A stretch of 64,000 bases of DNA, taken from contig NZ_CP014164.1 in NCBI RefSeq assembly GCF_001543285.1, positions 124,001 to 188,000 of the forward strand. Reading direction: 5' to 3'. Both the position numbers and the translations under genes were made by a program. Of the stretch, positions 1-8,622 are shown piece after piece. The stretch is from Aerococcus viridans (lineage in GTDB: Bacteria; Bacillota; Bacilli; Lactobacillales; Aerococcaceae). The first letter of the stretch is position 1, and each line of letters starts with the position of its first letter. Below the pieces are notes generated by a model. That model made no database searches, had not been told where the DNA came from, and worked only from the letters and a program-made list of their open reading frames with translations.

Positions 1-25
1 AAGGCACTTTTTCACAAACTTTTTG

Positions 26-221
26 TTGTTACAAGTCGCTCCAAAAGCCTATGAAATCAAGGTTTAACCTGTAACAAGAACTTGCAAAAAGTGGTTCATT
101 GGTGTAACAACTTGTAACAAGCTTGTTACAAGTTTATAAGTCCCAAAAAGCAAGTGAAAATAAGGGTTTTACACACTTCCGTTTTAACTGTTGTTACAAG
201 CTTGATACAACTTGTAACAAG
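26..221. repeat. Cluster of TTGTTACAAG / CTTGTAACAAG palindromic repeats
   Basis: The 11-mer CTTGTAACAAG or its reverse complement occurs at 111-121, 122-132 (back to back) and 211-221. Shorter versions lie at 26-35, about 70-78, 103-110 and 191-200. The unit is itself nearly palindromic, so each copy could bind a dimer. The spacing is irregular. Such clusters occur as plasmid iterons, partition sites or phage operators; no replication or partition gene is visible because the left edge cuts the context. No convincing gene lies in 1-360. Confidence 0.6.
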
Positions 222-396
222 AAAATGATAAAAATGCACCATTTTCCCTTATGCTCTTCCACCACTTTTCACCATTCACAAAGTATGCCTAGCTTACCTA
301 GTAAAGCCTAGCAAGGTCAAACTGGATAGGTTACACTGAGTTGGACAGAAAAGATAAGGTGTGTATACTAAAAGAAACACACTGGAGGAATCTATC

Positions 397-690
<294 letters not shown>

Positions 691-725
691 TCAAAGCAAA
701 CAAACATAAGTATTCTATATCAGCG

Positions 726-1610
726 ATGTGCCGTGCCCTCAAAATTAACAGAGGATCTTATTATTATGAAGCCAAAAAGAAAGAAAGTGAATCAGAACTC
801 GAACAAGCAATCATTGAAGAATTCGCAAGAAGTAATAATGCGTTCGGCACGCGGAAATTGAAACCTGTACTTGAAAAGAGAGGTTTTACTGTCTCTCGCC
901 GTCGTATCGGTCGTATAATGAAAAAATTCCATCTCGTCTCAAAATATAACCGGCCGTCTTACAAACCCCAGAGAACCGGTGTTAATCAAGCTAGAATCGA
1001 AAACATCCTGAACCGTGAGTTCTCACAAGAAGAGCCGATGAAAGTGATCGTCACGGATTTGACTTACGTCAAAGTAGCTACTAAGTGGTTTTATGTATGT
1101 TTTATCCTTGATTTATTTAATCGTGAAATCATTGGTTATTCCGCTGGACCGCATAAGACCGCTGACTTAGTCATGCAGGCCCTGGCGACAGTTAAGGGCG
1201 ATCTACATATGGTGAACACTTTTCATACCGATCGAGGAAAAGAATTTGATAACCATACGATCGATGAATTATTGGATACCTTTGACATTGAACGCTCGTT
1301 AAGTAGAAAAGGAAATCCGTATGACAATGCCGTAGCGGAATCGACATATAAATCGTTTAAGTTTGAATTTGTCTACGACAATCGATTCGATACACTCTAT
1401 GAACTGCAGGTCCAACTTATGGACTACGTCCATTGGTGGAATAATTTCCGTCCGCATGGCGCACTAAACTACGAATCTCCCATAGACTATCGTAAAACTT
1501 GGGAAGAAGAACAGTCTGAAAATGGAAGAGATAAGTCATTCGTCTATCGGTCGGCCACTGAGTCAAAACAGTATGAGGCCAGGACGGAAAGGGTGGTCTT
1601 GCCCTTGTAG
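726..1610 (+). CDS. IS3-family transposase OrfB (DDE integrase domain)
   Basis: The catalytic subunit of an IS3 element, in the -1 frame relative to orfA. Numbered from the ATG at 726, the DDE triad is D111 (VTDLTYV), D169 (HTDRGKEF) and E205 (NAVAESTYKSF). The D-E spacing of 35 residues is the rve/IS3 signature. The conserved N-terminal HTH_21 region (GTRKLKPVLEKRG) is present. The ATG at 726 may be internal: the real product is probably the OrfAB fusion formed at 648-654. No internal stops or missing residues are seen. Confidence 0.92.
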   Translation: MCRALKINRGSYYYEAKKKESESELEQAIIEEFARSNNAFGTRKLKPVLEKRGFTVSRRRIGRIMKKFHLVSKYNRPSYKPQRTGVNQARIENILNREFSQEEPMKVIVTDLTYVKVATKWFYVCFILDLFNREIIGYSAGPHKTADLVMQALATVKGDLHMVNTFHTDRGKEFDNHTIDELLDTFDIERSLSRKGNPYDNAVAESTYKSFKFEFVYDNRFDTLYELQVQLMDYVHWWNNFRPHGALNYESPIDYRKTWEEEQSENGRDKSFVYRSATESKQYEARTERVVLPL

Positions 1611-1640
1611 TCGTGGACACAGACTGTTACATTAATTAGC

Positions 1641-2076
1641 CGATCGATTGAACGAAAGGCTTCCGCCATTCGGTTGAGAGAGGCAAAAAGAACGTGAACT
1701 TAATTATCTTTTACACTTTATATTTTCTGTTCAATAATGTGTTGACATTCCAAACGGGTAAAAAGGCATCTTGATATAGGGGATCCTTCAAAGGTCATGG
1801 GCGGAAATTAAAGGGACAAATCGAAAAGGGAGGCAAGAGATTGAGCAGAAAAAGGAAGGTTAGGTAGCCAGCCCTTAAGACTTTGAATGGGTTAGATTTT
1901 AAAAAGGGTAGTAGGTTGCTGGATAATTTTTGAATAGGTTGGTCTTGAGTAAGGGGAGATAGAAAGTAAAACAAGGGGAAGGGTTAGGGGGTAGCGAGTG
2001 AATGTTTTTTTGCTGACATTGCATGGAACAGACGAGGCCTAGCCCAAGCATTGAGATCTCGACCAATAGGGAGCTC
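1641..2076. other. Intergenic region, no gene recognised
   Basis: About 435 bases with many short stops in all frames. The + strand is purine rich from about 1800 to 2000. I see no RNA gene and no repeat related to the rest of the window. It separates the IS from a GC-richer patch that starts near 2030. Confidence 0.5.
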
Positions 2077-2246
2077 AATGCTTTCCTTTGCCACCTACGT
2101 CGTTGCGGCTATCCCGGTGGAAGTGGCCTGGCGGGGGTTCGCGCTCCCGCACCTGTAGAAGCGCTATAGCGCCTTTGCCGCGAGCATGATCATCGGTGTC
2201 CTCTGGGCAGTCTGGCATTCTCCGCTCCTGTTTAAAAGGAACCCCC
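2077..2246 (+). pseudogene. CPBP-family intramembrane metalloprotease remnant
   Basis: Translation from the ATG at 2077 gives MLSFATYVVAA followed by EVAWRGFALPHL, an in-frame TAG, then SMIIGVLWAVWHSPLLFK. The pattern E-x3-R-G-F-x-L-P-x-L followed about 25 residues later by W-H-x-P/S-L is the core of the CPBP (Abi/CAAX protease) family, although the usual paired glutamates are degraded here to E-V-A-W. Both the N- and C-terminal parts are missing. The fragment runs directly into the next partial gene, so it is a decayed piece left at a recombination junction. Confidence 0.6.
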
Positions 2247-2645
2247 ATGGAGGAGGCAATTGTTGCCGCTGATAGGAGCATCGCCACGGGCACCCTCTCT
2301 CCTCTTGAAGAGCTTGTCGAACCCGAACTGATGCCGCAATTGGAGGAAGCCTTTGAGGACGTTCTCGCTACTAAGGATTTTGATACAAGCAATGTCGACG
2401 CAGGCCGAGAGTATGTCATGAATTATGTGACGTTCACCCATCTGGCGGAAGGGGAGGAGCATGAGGAAGCGGACCTGCACCCTACTGCCCAAACGGACGA
2501 TTTGCATGAAGTGGAAAATGCGAAAGCCGCAGGGGAACATATTGAGCCAGAAACAGAGGAAACCAAAGCAAGTTGGCTGCCTTGGGGATTAGCCGGAACC
2601 TTCTTCGTCACTACCATTGCTGGGTTCCTCAAGAGAAGAGTGTAA
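2247..2645 (+). pseudogene. DUF6448-like protein, N-terminally truncated
   Basis: Open frame with the sequence MEEAIVAADRSIATGTLSP near its start, an acidic middle, and a C-terminal hydrophobic segment (SWLPWGLAGTFFVTTIAGF) ending in basic residues, which looks like a membrane anchor. From memory this resembles DUF6448 proteins, which normally begin with a signal peptide and a HCDT-D-GPV motif; here only the G-x-P end of that motif (codons just before 2247) remains. No ribosome-binding site precedes 2247, so the gene is probably a truncated remnant fused to the CPBP scrap. Function unknown. Confidence 0.45.
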
Positions 2646-3183
2646 GAATTTGAAAGGTAGGCCATCTATTAGAAGAGGAAGCCAGCAGGCAGGATTTTTC
2701 CTGCTTTTGTCCGGCCTCCTTTACTTCCTGATTACCCGCTTCCTGTTTTTCTTTATCTCCGTTCCCACACCTTCCATGTATCCTGCCATTCAGCCGGGAG
2801 ACCGTATTCTCACCACCCGCCTCTATGATACGGGGGAAATTACCCGGGGTGATATCTTAGTTTTTCAATCTGAAGAACTAGATGAGGTGCTCGTGAAAAG
2901 GGTCATCGGTCTGCCTGGAGATGGGATTGTCATCAAGGAAACAGGGGAAGTCTTTGTCAACGGGGAAAGGTTGGCAGAGGAATATGTGGAGTACCCGGAC
3001 TCCTTAGCAGGGCAATATCTAGTACCCGAAGACAGTTACTATTTTCTTGGAGACTTCCGTGTTCATTCCTTTGACAGCAGGAAATGGAATCAACCCTATA
3101 TTCCAGAAGGGGCTATCTTAGGGGAGGGCCAATGGGTGGTGACTCCACTCCCCCGTTTCGGACAGGTAGACGAGGGCATTTAA
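2617..3183 (+). CDS. Type I signal peptidase
   Basis: Membrane-bound serine protease that removes signal peptides from exported proteins. Numbered from a TTG at 2617, residues 27-49 form one N-terminal transmembrane segment. The nucleophile is S53 in VPTPSMYP, the general base is K94 in VLVKRVIGLPGD, and box E is present as GDFRVHSFDSR (the usual form is GDNRxxSxDSR). Total length, about 188 residues, fits Gram-positive SipS-type enzymes. The start is uncertain: it overlaps the upstream open frame by 29 bases, and no strong ribosome-binding site distinguishes the possible starts. The base composition is more GC-rich than the neighbouring mobile DNA. Confidence 0.85.
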   Translation: MLGSSREECKNLKGRPSIRRGSQQAGFFLLLSGLLYFLITRFLFFFISVPTPSMYPAIQPGDRILTTRLYDTGEITRGDILVFQSEELDEVLVKRVIGLPGDGIVIKETGEVFVNGERLAEEYVEYPDSLAGQYLVPEDSYYFLGDFRVHSFDSRKWNQPYIPEGAILGEGQWVVTPLPRFGQVDEGI

Positions 3184-3192
3184 AGCTAGTAA

Positions 3193-3248
3193 AAAAAAGG
3201 ACTTTTTCAAGCGTCGGTGAAAATCGTACTTGGGGATAGTCCTTTTTC
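3193..3248 (+). terminator. Possible terminator after the signal peptidase
   Basis: AAAAAAGGACT at 3193-3203 is complementary to AGTCCTTTTT at 3238-3247, followed by more T. The loop of about 34 bases is long, so efficiency is uncertain. Confidence 0.4.
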
Positions 3249-3505
3249 TGTTGTCCAGCGTAGGAGAGGAAACTGGTGGAAAGGCCACTCCATTGTGCCA
3301 GTTTTTCGTTTTTTTTCTCGCAAAACGGGTTGAATGCAAAATAGGTTTCAACTCCTTTCGCTCTCCCTATCCTGCCAAACTGGACTAATAGCCCGGCTAT
3401 TGTGCCGCTTTTTCGGTTGTGAGACAGATAAGAAAAAGTCTTTTTCTTGATGACGGTCATTTTTCCAGATAAATCGGCAGTCTATACTGGAGTCACCACT
3501 ATGCC

Positions 3506-3811
3506 TTGGAAAGGTATATCCACTCAGATCAAGGGGTTCATTATACCTACCCTGTTTTCCAGGAAAAAGTTGAGAATATGGGGCTAATTCAGTCTATGTC
3601 GAGGCGCAGTAACTGTTGGGACAATGCACCTATGGAATCATTCTTTGGTCATATGAAGGACGTTGTATTATCTGAAAGAACAGAAACACTACAAGATCTT
3701 TGGTATGCAGTTGAAGATTATATTGAATTTTACAACAATCGTCGCTATCAGAAAAAATTAAAAAAGATGACCCCGACAGCTTATCGGGATCATCTTTTGT
3801 GGGTAGCGTAA
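3506..3811 (+). pseudogene. IS3-family (IS150-type) transposase OrfB, C-terminal remnant
   Basis: About 100 residues with the second aspartate in IHSDQGVHYT, the glutamate in DNAPMESFFGHMK and the terminal EFYNNRRYQ region of IS150-type OrfB. The N-terminal half, first aspartate and orfA are missing, so the fragment cannot transpose on its own. It differs from the intact IS3 at 397-1610 and marks another deletion or insertion junction. The bases 3249-3505 before it hold no recognisable gene. Confidence 0.75.
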
Positions 3812-4059
3812 CTCTCTTTTTTTATTTGTTCAGTTTAACGGTAGGGTTTCAGTACTTGTTTACAACAGTTTCTCTTTTTTATTTGTCTAGCTTAATTTTA
3901 CAATTGGCGATTGTATTCGTAGGGTACCACGCTTATAAGGATTACCATAAATATAATGAGTTAACAAGAACTATTGAAGATATATTTATGCTACCAGTGT
4001 CTGAAAGAATGTTAACAGAGAAAGATAGAGTACAAGGAAAAATGTATTCAACAAAATAA
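3799..4059 (+). CDS. Hypothetical small membrane protein or C-terminal remnant
   Basis: Open frame of 86 codons overlapping the end of the transposase remnant. It encodes hydrophobic segments (LFFYLFSLTVGFQYLF and SLILQLAIVFVGYHAY) followed by a charged tail. It has no clear ribosome-binding site and its first codons lie within the IS remnant, so it is more likely the surviving C-terminus of a membrane protein cut by the IS than a complete gene. I do not recognise the family. Confidence 0.35.
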   Translation: MGSVTLFFYLFSLTVGFQYLFTTVSLFYLSSLILQLAIVFVGYHAYKDYHKYNELTRTIEDIFMLPVSERMLTEKDRVQGKMYSTK

Positions 4060-4061
4060 TA

Positions 4062-4104
4062 AAGCTTTTTAAACTCATATTTAATATAAATGTGAGCTTT
4101 TTGT
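4062..4104 (+). terminator. Rho-independent terminator
   Basis: AAAGCT and CTCATATTT pair with AAATGTGAG and GCTTTTT across a short A/T loop, and the structure ends in a T run near 4098-4102. Confidence 0.55.
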
Positions 4105-4130
4105 CTATTTAGGGTGTACCCAAAATAGAC
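4103..4130. promoter_or_regulatory. Inverted repeat upstream of the recombinase (possible res subsite)
   Basis: GTCTATTT (4103-4110) and AAATAGAC (4123-4130) form an inverted repeat with a 12-bp centre, 84 bp before the recombinase start. Serine resolvases bind such dyads next to their own gene. The role is inferred from position only. Confidence 0.4.
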
Positions 4131-4213
4131 ATGCATAAGCTATTGTCTTTTCGCTCTTTTCAGTGTAGATTATAAGTGTCTATTAAATATATTGAGAAAA
4201 AGGAGTAGAAAAG

Positions 4214-4834
4214 ATGAAAGTAGGCTATGCACGTGTATCTACTACCAACCAAAATTTAGATCGTCAGATCGAAGCTTTAGAACAAGCCGGTGCTGAAAAG
4301 ATTTTTCAAGAAAAAATGTCCGGTAAAAGCATGACCGAACGATTGGAGCTACAAAAAGCACTTCAATTTCTTCGGGAGAAAGACACTCTGATTGTGGAGT
4401 CACTGGATCGGTTGGGACGAAACTATGATGATATTGTTCAGACCGTTCAGAAGCTCGATCAAAAGGAAGTCGGGCTTATTGTTTTAAACCTACCTATTCT
4501 AAACCAAGAGATGGGAGATCCAAACCTCCAAAAGTTAATTCGAAACATGATTGTGCAACTGCTGTCCTGGACAGCTCAGAATGAGCGTGAAGAAATCAAG
4601 CGTAAGCAGCGACAAGGAATCGAAATAGCTCAGCGAAAAGGCCACTATAAAGGCCGCCCGGTAAAGTATTCGGCGGAGGCAAAAAATCCAAGAGATCGAA
4701 TGATCTATCATGTAATCGTGAATAAGCTCAAACAAGAAGAGCCTATCAAAAAGATTGCAGAGGAAACAGGGGTTACGAGAGATACTGTATATAGAATTAA
4801 AAACGAAATCTCTCTCACGGATCAATCTATGTAA
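4214..4834 (+). CDS. Serine recombinase (resolvase/invertase family)
   Basis: A 206-residue small serine recombinase. The N-terminal catalytic domain begins MKVGYARVSTTNQN with the nucleophile S9; the DRLGRN motif and the long E-helix (LLSWTAQNEREEIKRKQRQG) follow. The C terminus has a Hin/resolvase-type helix-turn-helix (KKIAEETGVTRDTVYRIK). The ribosome-binding site AAAAGGAG lies about nine bases before the ATG. It is 24 bp upstream of mcrB on the same strand, so the two may be cotranscribed or may have moved together. Typical of resolvases carried on plasmids and transposons; the cognate transposase is absent. Confidence 0.9.
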   Translation: MKVGYARVSTTNQNLDRQIEALEQAGAEKIFQEKMSGKSMTERLELQKALQFLREKDTLIVESLDRLGRNYDDIVQTVQKLDQKEVGLIVLNLPILNQEMGDPNLQKLIRNMIVQLLSWTAQNEREEIKRKQRQGIEIAQRKGHYKGRPVKYSAEAKNPRDRMIYHVIVNKLKQEEPIKKIAEETGVTRDTVYRIKNEISLTDQSM

Positions 4835-4858
4835 AAGCGAAACGCTTAAGGAGGCAAC

Positions 4859-7144
4859 ATGAATATATCAACTATGATAGCTGATGCAGCTATACAATAT
4901 CCTGAATCTAAAAATGGCCCTTTTGCAGGGGCACCAATAGGACAAGTTATCAAAGAAGAGATCCCTGAAGCATTGCGTAATAAATTATCATTAACAGATT
5001 ATGTGATCAAAGGAAATATTGGAAATGAGAATTTTGCTTCTATTCCATGGATTGCAATCATGGACAAGGAGATTACCACCAGTACCAGAAAAGGGTTCTA
5101 TATTGTATTTCTGTTTAGCTCTGATGGACAAAGGATTTACTTAACACTAAATCAAGGAATAACATACTTTGATGAAAAAAAGTATAAACGGCCTAAAGTC
5201 AAAGAGATATCCAACAAAATATATGAGACATTTCCTAGTTCAACACCCTTAAAGATGGACATTGAGCTAAATTCGAACACTCCATTAGGAAAGGGATATG
5301 AATCTACTACGATCAGCGCATTCGAGTATGATACCTCTAATATGCCTTCCGAGGAGAAATTATTATCTGATTTGTCCTCACTGTTAGATGATTACTCCGA
5401 GCTTAAACAGTTTTTTGTGGACAATGATAACGATCTCGAAAAGTTTTACTCCGCAATTATAGGGAATGGTACTTCAGATAAGTATAAAGAATTTAAGTAC
5501 CTTTTGAGTCGCTTTGTCGAACAAGCAAATAGTAACCTGCAAAATAAGAATAATAGAAAAACATCATTAGGTATTGAAGGGTTTGAAGACAACAATTTTC
5601 GATATTCAACTGGGTATGATCAGCTTACTATTGATGGCGTCGAATACCATATTCATTTATTTAGTACGGGATCTTATGGACCTAACAATGGCGAGGGAAG
5701 CACAATGGTGCCTTACATTTGTCATAGATTAGCAAATGGGAATTGGTCTAATATCCGAGTTACTTTTCAAAACTCTCATATGACTTCGCTAAGACTAGTA
5801 GAATGGAACCAAAATTCAAAAACCAATAAAGAAAGAAACATTTCTTTCTTTGTCGATGATTTAGATTTGTTTTCTAATGCAGAACCAAACGATAACTTAA
5901 AAAAACTATACAAAGAATTTGTATTTCCTAAAGTCGAGGAGAAAAACATGAGGGGCAACGATAAAATAAATGAATTAGCAGATAAGTTAGAAAAATCGAA
6001 AAACATTATACTCCGTGGCGCTCCAGGAACAGGGAAGACCTATTTAGCTAGACAAATAGCTGCGCTATTAATTGGAGAAGACGAAGACAAACTAAATGAA
6101 AGCGAACAATTTGGATTTGTTCAATTTCACCCGAGCTATGACTATACAGATTTTGTTGAAGGACTGAGACCTGTAGCTGATGACGATCAGGAACAAGTGT
6201 CTTTTAAATTAAGGGATGGGATCTTCAAGAGATTTTGTAAAGAAGCTAAAAAATCAGGGATTTCCGGTGAAGTGGATAACTTTGATGATGCCTGGGAACA
6301 GTTAATTAATGCTATCAACGAGAGCGAAGAGGATTATATGATGACTGGGAGTACAGTCCCAGCAACTTTAAACTCAAAAAAATCGATCAAATTCAAGACA
6401 CCCGTGGCTACTAAAGAAACGGTATATAAACTTTATCGTGGCGAAGACACAAACCTTAAATATGAGACATACCAAAAAATTGTATTAAATCATTTGACTG
6501 ATTCGTTTGGGTTAAAACCATTCAAAGAGGGCGAAACAACTAGGAATGAAAAAAAGAAATATGTTTTTGTCATTGATGAAATAAACCGTGGCGAAATTTC
6601 CAAGATATTTGGAGAACTTTTCTTTTCAATCGATCCTGGTTATCGGGGAAAAGAAGAATACGGTGTCTATACACAATACTCAAATCTTCATATAGATAGT
6701 AATGAGAAATTCTATATTCCCGATAGTGTCTACATTATTGGAACAATGAATGATATTGACCGTTCTGTGGATAGCTTTGACTTTGCAATGAGACGACGGT
6801 TTAGGTTTATTGAACTTCAGGCGGAAGACACTACATATATGTGGCAGGGGCAGCTAGATGAGACAAAAATAGAAGAAGCTACTGATCGTCTGGTTTCATT
6901 AAATAAACAAATATCGAATACGGATGATTTGGATTCTAATTATCATATTGGACCAAGCTACTTCTTGAAATTACCTGAATTAGATTATGACTATAATGTG
7001 TTATGGGCAGACTATCTTCAGCCTTTACTGGAAGAATACCTTCGCGGAAGCTATGAGGAACAAGAAAAGTTAGAAGCCATGAAAAATGCTTATGATTTAA
7101 TACACCAAACAGATGAGGAATTTGCTGATGAGGATAGAAGATAA
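4859..7144 (+). CDS. mcrB: McrB-like AAA+ GTPase with N-terminal MrcB (DUF3578) domain
   Basis: Motor and recognition subunit of a modification-dependent (McrBC-type) restriction system that cuts foreign DNA containing modified cytosine. Residues 1-350 resemble the MrcB/DUF3578 domain thought to read the modified base (for example TRKGFYIVFLFSSDGQRIYL). The AAA+ core has Walker A GAPGTGKT near residue 388, Walker B VIDEINRGE near 571, and the McrB-type sensor/guanine motif GTMNDIDRS near 627, then MRRRF as arginine finger region. The ribosome-binding site AAGGAGG is well placed. The 3' end overlaps mcrC, showing translational coupling. Length 761 residues, consistent with McrB proteins that have this N-terminal domain. 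Confidence 0.9.
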   Translation: MNISTMIADAAIQYPESKNGPFAGAPIGQVIKEEIPEALRNKLSLTDYVIKGNIGNENFASIPWIAIMDKEITTSTRKGFYIVFLFSSDGQRIYLTLNQGITYFDEKKYKRPKVKEISNKIYETFPSSTPLKMDIELNSNTPLGKGYESTTISAFEYDTSNMPSEEKLLSDLSSLLDDYSELKQFFVDNDNDLEKFYSAIIGNGTSDKYKEFKYLLSRFVEQANSNLQNKNNRKTSLGIEGFEDNNFRYSTGYDQLTIDGVEYHIHLFSTGSYGPNNGEGSTMVPYICHRLANGNWSNIRVTFQNSHMTSLRLVEWNQNSKTNKERNISFFVDDLDLFSNAEPNDNLKKLYKEFVFPKVEEKNMRGNDKINELADKLEKSKNIILRGAPGTGKTYLARQIAALLIGEDEDKLNESEQFGFVQFHPSYDYTDFVEGLRPVADDDQEQVSFKLRDGIFKRFCKEAKKSGISGEVDNFDDAWEQLINAINESEEDYMMTGSTVPATLNSKKSIKFKTPVATKETVYKLYRGEDTNLKYETYQKIVLNHLTDSFGLKPFKEGETTRNEKKKYVFVIDEINRGEISKIFGELFFSIDPGYRGKEEYGVYTQYSNLHIDSNEKFYIPDSVYIIGTMNDIDRSVDSFDFAMRRRFRFIELQAEDTTYMWQGQLDETKIEEATDRLVSLNKQISNTDDLDSNYHIGPSYFLKLPELDYDYNVLWADYLQPLLEEYLRGSYEEQEKLEAMKNAYDLIHQTDEEFADEDRR

Positions 7145-8453
7145 CCAAACTTATTCAAGATCTGAATTTGTTGCCGCTTATCCTAAGCTTTCCACTAAAC
7201 TGGTAGATAAGACACTAGCTACACTTTCAGAAAATGAAAACCTACTTATTTTTCCAAGTGTTTTTTTAGACGTGGATGATTTAGACCACGATTCAAAAAT
7301 AATTGAAACCGTAAATGATTCCCTCAAGTTTCAAAATGTCATTGGTTTTATTGGTTACGGGGATGAACAACTAGAAATCCATTCACGATTCTCTCCCGGT
7401 GAAAACAATTATTTTTTACACTATATGCTGCAAAGAGTATTGAATATCAATATCGTCGATTTGGATTCTACCCTCTCCCTGAGGGAGCAACTCTATCAAC
7501 TGTCGATCTATTTGTTTCCAAGATATCTTGATGCTGCTATGAGAAAAGGGATCTTCAGACAATACCGTAGATTTGAATATAATAACGCTAATATCAAAGG
7601 AAATATTGATATTGCTAGACACATCAAACTAAACACGCCGTTTACAGGTAAAGTAGCCTATTCAACGCGAGAGTTCACCCAGGATAACGAATTGATGCAA
7701 TTAGTGAGGCATACAATAGAATTTATTCGACTTTCAACCAAGAATGGGCGGAGAATTCTTAATTCTTCGGAACTTACAAAACAGAATGTTTCGGCTGTCA
7801 CTATTGCTACGCCTTCATATAACAGAGGTAATAGGAGGAAAGTAATTATAGCTAATAAGAATACTCCTGTAAGGCATGCCTACTATACTGAATATTTGGC
7901 ACTTCAAAAACTATGCTTGATGATTTTAACTCATAGACGTCATAGTTTCGGTGAGAATCGCAAAAATATTTATGGCATCCTATTTGATGTGGCTTGGCTT
8001 TGGGAAGAATACTTGAATACCCTGCTTAAGGATAACTTTATTCACCCTAGAAACAAGCAAAGTAAAGAGGGTATTTCGTTGTTTGCGGATAGAATCAGAA
8101 CGGTCTATCCAGATTTTTATAATCAGGATAGCGGCGCGGTGATTGATGCAAAGTATAAAAAACTTGAGTATACTGCCAAAGGGATTAATCGAGAAGATTT
8201 GTATCAGATAATTTCTTATTCGTATATTTTGAAATCAAAAAAAGCTGGAGTCGTATACCCGAGCACTAGTGAAACGGAGTATAAGAAGGTTGGTACATTA
8301 TCAGGATATGGTGCTGATATATTTAAGCAATCCATTCACATTCCACAACAAGTCGACAGTTATAAAGAATTTGATCTTCTTATTAAGAAGTCTGAATACA
8401 AATTCAAAAAAGAGATTGAGTCATTTTCACATGGTGAAATAGAAAAACACTAA
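7128..8453 (+). CDS. mcrC: McrC-like endonuclease subunit
   Basis: Nuclease partner of McrB. The N-terminal part matches the McrC pattern (LEIHSRFSPGENNYFLHYMLQ; the family signature around YLFPRYLDAAMRKGI is present). The C-terminal PD-(D/E)xK nuclease core is visible as GAVIDAKYKK near residue 338, followed by YQIISYSYIL. Of two in-frame ATGs (7113 and 7128) I prefer 7128, because GAGGAA at 7115-7120 gives a normal spacing; either start overlaps mcrB. No frameshift or missing catalytic residue is seen, so the mcrBC pair appears functional. Confidence 0.88.
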   Translation: MRIEDNQTYSRSEFVAAYPKLSTKLVDKTLATLSENENLLIFPSVFLDVDDLDHDSKIIETVNDSLKFQNVIGFIGYGDEQLEIHSRFSPGENNYFLHYMLQRVLNINIVDLDSTLSLREQLYQLSIYLFPRYLDAAMRKGIFRQYRRFEYNNANIKGNIDIARHIKLNTPFTGKVAYSTREFTQDNELMQLVRHTIEFIRLSTKNGRRILNSSELTKQNVSAVTIATPSYNRGNRRKVIIANKNTPVRHAYYTEYLALQKLCLMILTHRRHSFGENRKNIYGILFDVAWLWEEYLNTLLKDNFIHPRNKQSKEGISLFADRIRTVYPDFYNQDSGAVIDAKYKKLEYTAKGINREDLYQIISYSYILKSKKAGVVYPSTSETEYKKVGTLSGYGADIFKQSIHIPQQVDSYKEFDLLIKKSEYKFKKEIESFSHGEIEKH

Positions 8454-8490
8454 ATACTAACAGGGTCTATATTATTAAGGTTTATAGAAA

Positions 8491-8613
8491 GTGTTCTATG
8501 CTTTTACCCACCGCATGATGGAAGCGGGAGACGTGTTAGGAATAGAATTACTCGACCACTTTATCGTATCTGAAAAAAATTGGTTATCCTTCAAAGAAAT
8601 AGGGTTACTATAA
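8491..8613 (+). pseudogene. radC: radC (JAB-domain DNA repair protein) 3' remnant
   Basis: In frame from 8491 the translation reads THRMMEAGDVLGIELLDHF then IVSEKNWLSFKEIGLL and a TAA at 8611. This is the conserved C-terminus of RadC proteins (R-L-x-E-A-G-x-L-x-G-I-E-L-L-D-H). The rest of the gene is missing upstream. Mobile R-M islands often carry short radC-like genes and radC is also a known target for Tn554-type elements, so this scrap marks an old junction to the right of mcrBC. Confidence 0.7.
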
Positions 8614-8622
8614 ACAATAAAA

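Noticed and set aside
13..311. Short open frame across the TTGTTACAAG array (from 123)
   Set aside because: It runs through the repeats, has no ribosome-binding site and its composition follows the repeats; treated as chance.
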